From contig NZ_CP028369.1 in NCBI RefSeq assembly GCF_003032475.1, forward strand, positions 868,001-932,000: a stretch of DNA of 64,000 nt. The letters are read 5' to 3'. Positions 36,761 through 43,855 of the stretch are shown one piece after another (positions within the stretch are counted from its first letter, which is position 1; each line of letters starts with the position of its first letter). The notes below the pieces were generated by a model, which searched no databases, was not told the origin of the DNA, and worked only from the letters and a program-made list of their open reading frames with translations. This stretch comes from Streptomyces sp. P3. Its GTDB lineage: Bacteria > Actinomycetota > Actinomycetes > Streptomycetales > Streptomycetaceae. A program made the translations under genes and the position numbers.

Positions 36761-38914
36761 CTACCCGGCGTCCTGCGGCTGACCGGCGAACCTGCGCTGC
36801 TCCTCCTCCACGATCCGGCGGGCGAGGCCGTCGTCGGAGACGTCGACGGCGTCCGGCGTCGCCTCCGCCGTGTCGCTGCGGCGGGCGTAGGCGTCGAACA
36901 GCCGGGTCTTGTTCTCGAGGATGCGCAGAAGCCGGCCGTCCACGCTGTCCGCGGCCAGCAGGCGGTGCACCTGGACCGCCCGGACCTGGCCCATGCGGTG
37001 CGCCCGGGCCACGGCCTGGTGCTCCAGGGTCGGCTTGGTCTGCGGCTCGCACAGGACGACCACCGACGCGGCCTGGAGGTTGAGCCCCACGCCGCCCGAC
37101 TCGATCTGGCAGAGCAGCACCGCGGGCCCCTCGGCGGCCGTGAAGTCGTCCACGAGCCGCTGCCGTTGGACGACCGAGACGTCACCGGCGATCGGTCCGA
37201 ACACGGTGTCGCCCAGCGCGCCCCGGACCGCGGTGAGGACGTCGCGGAAGTAGGAGAACACGACGGTCTTCAGGCCGTTCTCCGCGGCCTCCCCGACCAG
37301 TTCGCGCAGCCGCTGGAGTTTGGCGGACTTCTCGGGGTCGGCGTAGGCCGCCCGGCGCATCGCCATGAAGTTCCCCGCCGCGACCGCCGCCCGGTACGCG
37401 TCCTCGTCGGCGGCGCTGAGCTCCTCCCACTCGTCGACGTGGATCAGCGCGGGCAGTTCGGTGAGCACGTCCTTCTGGTTGCGGCGCAGATAGGCGGGGG
37501 CGACCGCCTTGCGGAAGACCTGCGGGCCGGCGACCGCGTAGCTGTCGTGGATCGCGGGGACGAGGTCGGGCTGGAGGCAGCGCACAAGGACGCGGAACTC
37601 CTCGACGCGGTTCTCCATCGGCGTGCCGGTGAGGAACAGGACGCGGTCGCACAGCCCGGTCCACACCGCGACCGAGCGGGCGCGCCGGGTCTCGGGGTTC
37701 TTGACGTAGTGCGCCTCGTCGACGACGAGGAGTCCGGGCGGCGATCCGCCGTCCGGTTCGGGCAGGGTGTGCAGCACGTCGAAGGTGGTCACGGCGACGC
37801 CGCCGCGCTCGCGCCACTCGGCGTAGGCGTCCCGCCGGTCCGGTCCGTGCACCGGCACCGCCCTGAGCGTGCTGCGGGCACGGATCTCCCGGGTCCAGTT
37901 GATGAGCACGCCCGCCGGGCACACCACCAGGAAGTGGGCGTGGCCCTCGGCCGCCAGGTGGGCGAGCACGGCGATCGCCTGGACCGTTTTGCCGAGCCCC
38001 ATCTCGTCGCCGAGGACGACCCGGCGCCGGGCCAGCGCGAACCGCGCGCCGAACGCCTGGTAGCCGCGCAGGGAGACCCGGCGGTGGGTGTCGTCGAGCG
38101 GCTGCGCGTGCACCTGTTCGGCCACGTCCGACGGCACGAACCCCTCGGCGGCCGCGGTGTCCGACGGGTGGGCGCAGATCTCCGCCAGCAGGCTGTAGTA
38201 CTCGGCCGAGCGCACCTCGAAGTCGACCCACGGCTCGATCTCGGAGGCCGGTTCGCGCAGCAGGTCGGCGGTGGCCTGCGCGAGGTGCAGCGCCACGCCG
38301 GCTTCGGCGGCCTCGGCCGCCAGGGCGGTCAGTTCGGTGACCGCGGTGCGCGCGGCCTCCCGGCGGGGCCGCCCGGCGAGGGCCAGCCGCAGCCGACCGG
38401 TGGCCGGGCGGACCGCGGGCAGCAGTTCGCCGAGCCGCTTCTCGTACCGCTCGGCGGCGGCCACCGCGCGGGGCAGTTCGGGGCCGGCCTCGACCAGCCG
38501 GTACAGCGCGCCGACCAGGGCCGCGGTAGCGGGCTCGGGGTGGTCGACGTCGATCCGCACGGAGACGGTCTCCTCGACCGCCCGGGCGATCTGCCGCGCC
38601 GCGGCGAGGACCTGGTCCGCGGTCTGCGCGCCGACGCCGGGGATCAGCCGGAGCTGGTGGCGGCCGGCCTCGACCACCTCCCGGACCGAGCCGAAGCCGG
38701 CCCCCTCGACCGCCGCGAGCCGCAACCGCCCCTCGGTGACGTCCTTCAGCCGGGTGAGCGCGATGGACCCGAGCTCCGCGGTGACGAGCGCGTCCCTGAG
38801 CGGCGTGTGAGCGGCACGGACGGCGTCCACCGCGCGGGCATGGTCGGTCCGCAGCGCGAAAGCGGCGTCGTGCAACCGCATACCGTCCGCATACAGCTCC
38901 CCCACCCGCGTCAC
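36761..38914 (-). CDS. SNF2-family DEAD/DEAH helicase
   Basis: A 717-residue protein from GTG 38912-38914. The N-terminal ~230 residues are helical and contain a helix-hairpin-helix-like segment (LRLIPGVGAQTADQVLAAA). The ATPase core has motif I GDEMGLGKTVQA, motif II VVDEAHYVKN, motif III LTGTPMENRV and C-terminal motifs GVGLNLQAASVVVLCEP and QAVARAHRMGQ. It is a double-strand DNA translocase probably acting in repair or recombination. Stand-alone. Confidence 0.93.
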   Translation of the reverse strand: MTRVGELYADGMRLHDAAFALRTDHARAVDAVRAAHTPLRDALVTAELGSIALTRLKDVTEGRLRLAAVEGAGFGSVREVVEAGRHQLRLIPGVGAQTADQVLAAARQIARAVEETVSVRIDVDHPEPATAALVGALYRLVEAGPELPRAVAAAERYEKRLGELLPAVRPATGRLRLALAGRPRREAARTAVTELTALAAEAAEAGVALHLAQATADLLREPASEIEPWVDFEVRSAEYYSLLAEICAHPSDTAAAEGFVPSDVAEQVHAQPLDDTHRRVSLRGYQAFGARFALARRRVVLGDEMGLGKTVQAIAVLAHLAAEGHAHFLVVCPAGVLINWTREIRARSTLRAVPVHGPDRRDAYAEWRERGGVAVTTFDVLHTLPEPDGGSPPGLLVVDEAHYVKNPETRRARSVAVWTGLCDRVLFLTGTPMENRVEEFRVLVRCLQPDLVPAIHDSYAVAGPQVFRKAVAPAYLRRNQKDVLTELPALIHVDEWEELSAADEDAYRAAVAAGNFMAMRRAAYADPEKSAKLQRLRELVGEAAENGLKTVVFSYFRDVLTAVRGALGDTVFGPIAGDVSVVQRQRLVDDFTAAEGPAVLLCQIESGGVGLNLQAASVVVLCEPQTKPTLEHQAVARAHRMGQVRAVQVHRLLAADSVDGRLLRILENKTRLFDAYARRSDTAEATPDAVDVSDDGLARRIVEEEQRRFAGQPQDAG

Positions 38915-39162
38915 GCCGCCCCCTCACCCGCGCACCCGAACACCTCCCATGCTCGCATCGAACGGGACGTCCCGGACCCGGCGGGGTACGGCGGACGGCG
39001 CACGGCACGCACCTGCGCACCCGGTCGGCAGCCGCCGCCGTCCCGGCCGTCCCGCACGGTGGTCCGCCGGACCGGCGCCGGGCGCGGCAGCGCCGGAAGA
39101 GGCCGGTCCGCACCGGTGACGATCTCGTGGCCCGCGCCGCACCGAGTCGCTACCGTTGAGCC

Positions 39163-39467
39163 ATGGCCGCACTGCCCGACTGGATGCGCCCACCGCGTGC
39201 GGAAGGTTGGTTCGCGGAGGACCTGGACCGCCTCCCCGAGGCGCCACGCCACACCGAGCTCATCGACGGAGCCCTCGTCTTCGTGATGTCGCCGCAGCGA
39301 GCCTGGCACGGCCGCCTCGTCACCGCTCTGTCGTCCACGTCTACGAACTCGACGACCCCACCCGCTCCTACGCGCCCGCGGGCATCTTCCGAGGGGAGCT
39401 GCGGCGCCCGGTGCCCTTCGAGATCAGCCTGGACCTCGGCAAGCCGACCCCGCCCCGGCGCGCCTGA
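39163..39467 (+). pseudogene. Uma2-family nuclease-like gene, internally deleted and frameshifted
   Basis: The first part (39163 to about 39330) reads MAALPDWMRPPRAEGWFAED and LPEAPRHTELIDGALVFVMS, the normal Uma2/DUF820 N-terminus. The second part, in another frame from about 39327, reads VVHVYELDDPTRSYAPAGIF and VPFEISLDL, the normal C-terminus. The central ~90 residues with the active-site region are missing, so the gene is a deletion remnant. Uma2 genes are numerous in Streptomyces; this one marks the left edge of the accessory-looking stretch. Confidence 0.85.
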
Positions 39468-39471
39468 GACC

Positions 39472-39960
39472 TCAGGAGGGAAGCGAGGAGGGCGCACCGG
39501 GGGCCGCGGCGGCCCGCAGGCGGAACAGGACGGTTCCGATGAGCTTGTCCTCGGGGCAGTAGCCCAACTGCTTGGAGTCCCTCGAGCCCGGCTGCTCGCC
39601 CAGGAGGACGAGCATCCCCGGCGGCACGTGCGTGCCGGGACAGCGGGCGGCCCAGCGCGGCACGGGCTCTCCGGCCACGGCCACGATGCGTTTGACGTAC
39701 CACGCGTCACGTAGGTCGGGCGCCGGGCCCGTGACGGTGTGCCAGCCGTGCTCGGGGTGGGGTGCGACGACGACGGCCACCCGGCCCGTGGCGACCCGGC
39801 GTCGGCCGCGGAGCAGCAGGAGTCGGTCGCCGGGCATGAGGGTGGGCGACATGCTGTACCCGCGGACGGTCACGGCCACCAGCCGTCCACGCGCCAGGAT
39901 CAGGGCGGCGGCGATGAGGAGTGCCGCCAGGGTCAGGAGCAGCGGGGCCGCCACGGTCAC
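39472..39960 (-). CDS. S26-family signal peptidase, proposed leader peptidase of the Cys-rich peptide cluster
   Basis: A 162-residue protein starting at GTG 39958-39960, which overlaps the stop of the ABC exporter gene (GTGA). One N-terminal membrane helix (residues 4-24) is followed by GYSMSPTLMPGDRLLL with catalytic Ser36 and by YVKRIVAVAGE with Lys90. This is the Ser/Lys dyad of type I signal peptidases. It is a short, single-span form and ends the peptide operon. The small peptide in the operon has ADA before GC, an acceptable signal-peptidase cut site. Its stop lies five bases from the Uma2 pseudogene. Confidence 0.85.
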   Translation of the reverse strand: MTVAAPLLLTLAALLIAAALILARGRLVAVTVRGYSMSPTLMPGDRLLLLRGRRRVATGRVAVVVAPHPEHGWHTVTGPAPDLRDAWYVKRIVAVAGEPVPRWAARCPGTHVPPGMLVLLGEQPGSRDSKQLGYCPEDKLIGTVLFRLRAAAAPGAPSSLPS

Positions 39961-41789
39961 CGGACGGTCTCCTCGTAGCCCTGGGCCTGCGTGGTGAAGA
40001 GCTCGGCATAGGCGCCGTCGGCGGTCATGAGCTGTTCGTGGGTGCCCGTCTCCCGCACGGTTCCGTCGGCGATGACGACGATGGCGTCGGCGGCGCGGAC
40101 GGTGTTGAGGCGGTGGGAGACGAGGATGCTCGTCGCGCCCCGGCGGAGCGAGGTGAGCCGGTCGTGGACATGACGTTCGGCGACGGCGTCGAGGCCGGTG
40201 CCGGGTTCGTCGAGGATCATGAGATCGCGTTCGGAACGCATCAGGGCCCGGGCGAGCGCGAGGCGCTGCCACTGGCCGCCCGACAACTGGACGCCGGGGC
40301 TGTTGTCCTCCGTGTCGTCGGGGAAGAACATCCGGCTGAGCATGGTGTCGTACCCCTGCGGCAGGCGGGTGAGGGCGGTGTGGATGTCCGCGTCGTCGGC
40401 GGCGGCACGGATGCGCCCCTGGTCGTGCAGGGAGCCGAGGTCGCCGAGGCCGATGTTCTCCCCGGCGGTGAGGTCGTACTCCATCGGGTCCTGGAAGACG
40501 ACGCTGATCCGCTCGCGCAGCCGGTCCGCGGGGAAGTCCCGGATGTCGACGCCGTCCCAGTGGATGCTGCCGCGCTGCGGGTCGTAGAGACGGCACAGCA
40601 GCTTGACGAGGGTGCTCTTGCCGGCCCCGTTGAGACCGACGACGGCCAGGCTGGTGCCGTGCGGGACGAACAGGCTGATCCCGCGGAGGATCCAGGGTCC
40701 GTCGTCGCTGTAACGGAACCAGACGTCCCGCAGTTCGAGGCCCCGGCTCAGCGGCGGCGGGGCGATCGGCGCGGCCGGGGCGGGGAGGTCGTCCCCGACC
40801 TGGACGACGTGCAGGTAGTGGCTGAACATCAGGGCCGTCTGGTGGCTCTGGGCGATGCATCCCACCAGGCCGAGGAGGGCCGTCTGCATGCCGGCGAGGG
40901 CCGCCACGAGGAGGGACACGTCACCGGCGGTGAGGACGTGGGCGGCCGCCTGGTGCACGCCCCAGACGAGTGCGCCGGTGGAGACGCCGGCGCCGAGGAC
41001 GGCGAGCGCCGTCTCGTAGGCGACGAGGCGGCGGTCGAGGCGTTCCTCCTGCCGGTTGATGCTGTCGAGGTCGGTGCGCAGTCGCTGCGCGAAGTATCCG
41101 CCGAGGCCGTAGAGGCGGATCTCCTTCGCCGCCTGGCTGTCCGTGAGGAGCCCCCGGTAGAAGATCTGGCGGCGGGCGAGATTGCTGGTGCGCCAGAACA
41201 TGTCCGCGCGGTGCCGGCTGTTGGCCAGGTGCGCGAAGAGGGCCGGAACGGCCGCGACGACCAGGACGGCCGCCAGCGTGGGGCTGACGAGCAGAAGACT
41301 CGTCAGGAAACCCGCCAGCGTGAGGACGCTCTGGGCGCCCTGGAGGACCGCGCCGACCAGTCGCTCGGCACCCTGCGCGCTCTGGACGGCGAGCTGGACG
41401 CGGTCGTGGAAGGCGGGCTGCTCGAGCTTGGACAGACCGCTGAGCCGGTTGACGGCGGTGAGCAGTTCGCTCTGGGCCCGGGTCGAGGTGGCGCGGCGGA
41501 TGCGGCCGTCGGCGTAGGACGAGACGGCCGAGGCGGCGGCGAGCAGGATGGTGAGCAGACCGATGCCGGCCGCGGCCCGGTTGAGGTCCGAGGCACCGAA
41601 CCCCTCCGCGGTGAGGCTGTCGACCACGTACTTGAGCAACCAGGAGGCCGCCACGGGGGCGGTACCCGCGATGACGACGGTGGCGACGCGGGCGGCGAGG
41701 GCCCCGGGGCAGGACCGCCCCGTGAGGGCGAGTACGGCGCTGAGTCCCCGCAGGACTACGGCCGGGCCGGCGGTGGCGGACCCGCTCAT
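39957..41789 (-). CDS. ABC exporter (fused permease/ATPase) of the Cys-rich peptide cluster
   Basis: A 610-residue half-transporter from ATG 41787-41789. Residues 1-330 hold about six membrane helices; the nucleotide-binding domain contains VVGLNGAGKSTLVKLL (Walker A), SGGQWQRLALARAL and LMILDEPGTGLD. There is no N-terminal C39 peptidase domain, unlike many bacteriocin exporters, so leader removal must be done elsewhere, probably by the S26 enzyme encoded next. The start overlaps the stop of the thioredoxin-like gene (ATGA). It should export the small peptide or its folding factors' substrate. Confidence 0.88.
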   Translation of the reverse strand: MSGSATAGPAVVLRGLSAVLALTGRSCPGALAARVATVVIAGTAPVAASWLLKYVVDSLTAEGFGASDLNRAAAGIGLLTILLAAASAVSSYADGRIRRATSTRAQSELLTAVNRLSGLSKLEQPAFHDRVQLAVQSAQGAERLVGAVLQGAQSVLTLAGFLTSLLLVSPTLAAVLVVAAVPALFAHLANSRHRADMFWRTSNLARRQIFYRGLLTDSQAAKEIRLYGLGGYFAQRLRTDLDSINRQEERLDRRLVAYETALAVLGAGVSTGALVWGVHQAAAHVLTAGDVSLLVAALAGMQTALLGLVGCIAQSHQTALMFSHYLHVVQVGDDLPAPAAPIAPPPLSRGLELRDVWFRYSDDGPWILRGISLFVPHGTSLAVVGLNGAGKSTLVKLLCRLYDPQRGSIHWDGVDIRDFPADRLRERISVVFQDPMEYDLTAGENIGLGDLGSLHDQGRIRAAADDADIHTALTRLPQGYDTMLSRMFFPDDTEDNSPGVQLSGGQWQRLALARALMRSERDLMILDEPGTGLDAVAERHVHDRLTSLRRGATSILVSHRLNTVRAADAIVVIADGTVRETGTHEQLMTADGAYAELFTTQAQGYEETVR

Positions 41790-42337
41790 GCGGTGAGGAG
41801 GTCGAGCGCGGGCAGGGAGCCTTGGCCGATGCCCGTCCCGGCAACCGTCCCGTCGGCGTCGAGAAGGACGAACGAGGGGTGGTGGCGGACGCCGAAGGCG
41901 CGGGCGACGGGTCCGTTCGGCGGGTCGGTGGCGGTGAGTCCGGTGAGCGGGCCGACGGCTTCGAGCAGGGGGCCTGCCTCGTCCGGCTGTCCGCTGACGA
42001 CGGCGACGAGCCGCCCGCCCGACGGAGCGTTCGCCTCGGCCCACCGCTGGATCCCGGGGAGGCTTTCCCTGGTGGGCCCGCAGTCCGGCCGGAGGAAGCA
42101 GATGAGGGCGGGGCGGCCGGCCAGGGTGGACGCGCTGACCTCGCCCCCGGGGGTGTGCAGCGTGAACGCGGGGGCGCGGTCGCCTTCTTGGACGGCGAGG
42201 GCCGGCGGTCCCGGGGCGGCGGCGGCCGGGGCGGGGGCCATCATGGTCCGCCAGCGCTTGCTGACCGCGACGGTGAGGAGCGCGTTGACGAGGGTGACCG
42301 CGGCGAGAAGGGCGAGGCCGGCGATGGCGTAGCTCAC
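41786..42337 (-). CDS. thioredoxin-fold protein with a single-Cys CGPT site (MauD/TlpA-like)
   Basis: A 183-residue protein with an N-terminal membrane helix (residues 3-26) and a periplasm-type AhpC/TSA-redoxin fold from about residue 50 (GDRAPAFTLHTPGGEVSAST). The active site reads LICFLRPDCGPTRESLP: Cys86 is present but the second position of CxxC is Thr89. Cys80 lies six residues before. It may act as an isomerase- or peroxiredoxin-like partner rather than a dithiol oxidant. It is translationally coupled to the exporter. Confidence 0.82.
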   Translation of the reverse strand: MSYAIAGLALLAAVTLVNALLTVAVSKRWRTMMAPAPAAAAPGPPALAVQEGDRAPAFTLHTPGGEVSASTLAGRPALICFLRPDCGPTRESLPGIQRWAEANAPSGGRLVAVVSGQPDEAGPLLEAVGPLTGLTATDPPNGPVARAFGVRHHPSFVLLDADGTVAGTGIGQGSLPALDLLTA

Positions 42338-42352
42338 TCTGTGATCGTCCTT

Positions 42353-42886
42353 TCAGCGTTGGCCGGTGCGGGCGGAGAAGAAGAAGGCGAGGTCGTCGGT
42401 GAAGACGGCGAGCGTGGTGAGATAGCCGGCGACCGCGACGGCGAGGAGGAGCGCCGGGGCGTCGAGGGGGGCGGTGGTGCCGTGGGCGAGGGCGATGACT
42501 CCGCCGAGGACCGCGAGCAGCGTGAGGACGGCGTTGCGTGCGACGTGCCAGGGACCCATGGGCACGGTGGTCCTGCTGCCGAAGCAGGGGCAGCCGGCGG
42601 AGCTGCCGCGCCGCATGGTGGTGACGGCGACGGCGCTGAACGCCGCGCACAGGGCGGCGGCGACGGCCAGCCCCACGGTGAGCGTCCGGGGCACGGCGAG
42701 GAGCACGGCGGCGAGGAGTTCGGCCGCGGGCACCAGGACGGCGAGCGCCGGCCGGGCGGCGGCGGGCAGCCGGGTGAGGTCGCCGAGTGCCGTGGCGAAT
42801 CGGCGACGGTCGCGCAGCTTGGCGAGACCGGCCACGGCCAGCACGCAGATCAGGGTCAGGCGGCAGACGAGCAGCAGGTCGGACAA
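42353..42886 (-). CDS. MauE/DoxX-like membrane protein
   Basis: About 177 residues from TTG 42884-42886, preceded by GGAG with a six-base gap; an upstream GTG/ATG extension to 42925 lacks a site and runs into a hairpin. Four hydrophobic helices are visible. CPCFGS near residue 97 is the conserved cysteine motif of the MauE family. MauE works with the thioredoxin-like MauD in forming the six disulfides of methylamine dehydrogenase small subunit, and MauE-like proteins resemble DsbB/VKOR-type electron acceptors. Here it sits with two MauD/TlpA-like genes and a cysteine-rich peptide, so an oxidative-folding role is inferred. Confidence 0.82.
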   Translation of the reverse strand: MSDLLLVCRLTLICVLAVAGLAKLRDRRRFATALGDLTRLPAAARPALAVLVPAAELLAAVLLAVPRTLTVGLAVAAALCAAFSAVAVTTMRRGSSAGCPCFGSRTTVPMGPWHVARNAVLTLLAVLGGVIALAHGTTAPLDAPALLLAVAVAGYLTTLAVFTDDLAFFFSARTGQR

Positions 42887-42924
42887 GAGTGACTCCGGAT
42901 GAGGGGGTGCTGGGCCGGCGGGCA

Positions 42925-42952
42925 CGGGGCGGGCCGCACGCGGCCCGCCCCG
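42925..42952 (-). terminator. strong hairpin directly after the Cys-rich peptide gene
   Basis: A perfect 13-bp stem (CGGGGCGGGCCGC at 42925-42937, complement at 42940-42952) with a two-base centre, seven bases beyond the peptide stop and before the MauE start. It would cause partial termination, so the peptide would be made in excess over the downstream machinery, as in many bacteriocin operons. Confidence 0.75.
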
Positions 42953-42959
42953 TCGTGGT

Positions 42960-43139
42960 TCAGCAGTAGTCCCAGCTTCCGCAGCTGACCTTGCACGCGC
43001 CGGTGTAGCAGCAGCGACGGCAGCGCTGGGCGCTGGTGCTCCACTCGGTCCAGCAGTCCGGCGGGCAGCCCGCGTCCGCCACGGCCTTGGGCAGAATCCG
43101 CTCGATCAGACGGCCCGCACCGGCCTTGAGTGTGCGCAT
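42960..43139 (-). CDS. cysteine-rich precursor peptide, 59 residues with eight Cys
   Basis: Starts at ATG 43137-43139 behind AGGAG. Residues 1-23 form a basic amphipathic leader (MRTLKAGAGRLIERILPKAV) ending in ADA. The core then starts at Gly24-Cys25, with cysteines at 25, 29, 40, 43, 44, 49, 53 and 59 and tryptophans at 30, 33 and 56. The leader is not a classical Sec signal because it lacks a long hydrophobic stretch. Eight cysteines could form four disulfides. It lies between a CPSC thioredoxin-like gene and MauE, with an ABC exporter and S26 peptidase downstream. I do not recognise the peptide; a secreted bacteriocin, signal or toxin is plausible. No lanthionine, lasso or radical-SAM enzyme is nearby. 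Confidence 0.8.
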   Translation of the reverse strand: MRTLKAGAGRLIERILPKAVADAGCPPDCWTEWSTSAQRCRRCCYTGACKVSCGSWDYC

Positions 43140-43211
43140 GGTTCTCCTCTTCCTGTGGGATGGGATGTGCGTACTCCGCGGTGCGACCGCGATCCGCGGT
43201 CGCACCGGGGC

Positions 43212-43745
43212 TCAGGAGGCCGCCGGTACCGGTTCGCGGTCGGCGGCGGAGGGAGCGGCGACGACGCCGTCCCGGTAGCCGAGGATCGTGGGGAAGGCGG
43301 GCACCCGCAGGGCGCTGAACAGCGGTGACGCCTCGGGCTCGGGCACCACCTCGTCCGCCGGCCCGACGAGTCGGGCGGTCAGACTGCTCTCGCCGGCCTC
43401 GGCGCCGATCACCAGGGCCAGGACCCGGCCGCCTGCTGCCCGGGTCCGGTCGGCCCGTTCGGCGAAGTCGGGGAGGCTGTCGGTGCAGGACGGGCAGTCG
43501 TGGGAGAAGACGCCCAGCAGCAGTTCCCCGGAGCGGAAGTCGTCCTGGGTCAGCGTCCGCCCGCTGAGCGCGGTGGCGGTGAAGTCCGGGAGCGCGTCCC
43601 CGGGTTGGGGCCCCTGGGCCGCGAAGTCGCCGCGTCGGCGGACGGCTTCGAGTTCCTGCCAGCGGCGCAGGATGACGAGGAGCAGGACGAGGTTGAGCAG
43701 AGAGACGGCTCCGACGAGCACCAGACCGGCTATGACGTATGGCAC
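43212..43745 (-). CDS. membrane-tethered thioredoxin-like protein with CPSC site (MauD/TlpA-like)
   Basis: A 177-residue protein starting at GTG 43743-43745, with AGGGGG upstream. One N-terminal membrane helix (residues 4-27) is followed by a redoxin fold. The active site HDCPSCTDSLPDF contains Cys84 and Cys87, a full CxxC. A FPTILGY segment holds a cis-Pro-like position near residue 155. It is the first gene of the minus-strand peptide operon. It is the likely dithiol oxidase that introduces disulfides into the neighbouring peptide, with MauE as electron acceptor; this is inferred from MauD/MauE logic. Confidence 0.82.
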   Translation of the reverse strand: MPYVIAGLVLVGAVSLLNLVLLLVILRRWQELEAVRRRGDFAAQGPQPGDALPDFTATALSGRTLTQDDFRSGELLLGVFSHDCPSCTDSLPDFAERADRTRAAGGRVLALVIGAEAGESSLTARLVGPADEVVPEPEASPLFSALRVPAFPTILGYRDGVVAAPSAADREPVPAAS

Positions 43746-43766
43746 GTTTCGACCCCCTGGGCGCGG

Positions 43767-43789
43767 TTGCACTTGGGAGCAGTGTGCAA
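43767..43789. promoter_or_regulatory. inverted repeat in the divergent promoter region
   Basis: TTGCAC (43767-43772) and GTGCAA (43784-43789) form a perfect 6-bp inverted repeat with an 11-base spacer. On the minus strand the TTGCAC at 43789-43784 resembles a -35 hexamer for the peptide operon. It lies directly beside the heptamer array. Confidence 0.35.
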
Positions 43790-43799
43790 GGAGGGGCCT

Positions 43800-43828
43800 G
43801 CCAGGAGGATGCCAACACCTTGCCAGGA
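43800..43828. promoter_or_regulatory. SARP-type heptamer array (three repeats at 11-bp period)
   Basis: GCCAGGA at 43800-43806, GCCAACA at 43811-43817 and GCCAGGA at 43822-43828, each separated by exactly four bases. Direct heptamers with 11-bp periodicity are the hallmark binding sites of SARP regulators such as ActII-ORF4. They lie between the divergent SARP gene and the peptide operon, so the SARP could control either or both promoters. Confidence 0.75.
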
Positions 43829-43855
43829 ACATGACGGGCTGAGCACCATGACCGC

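Noticed and set aside
39163..39714. Full-length reading of the Uma2 frame as one gene
   Set aside because: After about 39330 the frame loses all Uma2 similarity, which continues in another frame; it also overlaps the S26 gene.
42960..43139. Peptide as methylamine dehydrogenase small subunit
   Set aside because: MauE and MauD-like genes suggest it, but the peptide is far too short, the Cys pattern differs and no large subunit gene is present.
42960..43139. Peptide as lanthipeptide, lasso or radical-SAM product
   Set aside because: No LanB/C/M/KC, lasso cyclase, PqqD-like or radical-SAM gene lies in the neighbourhood.
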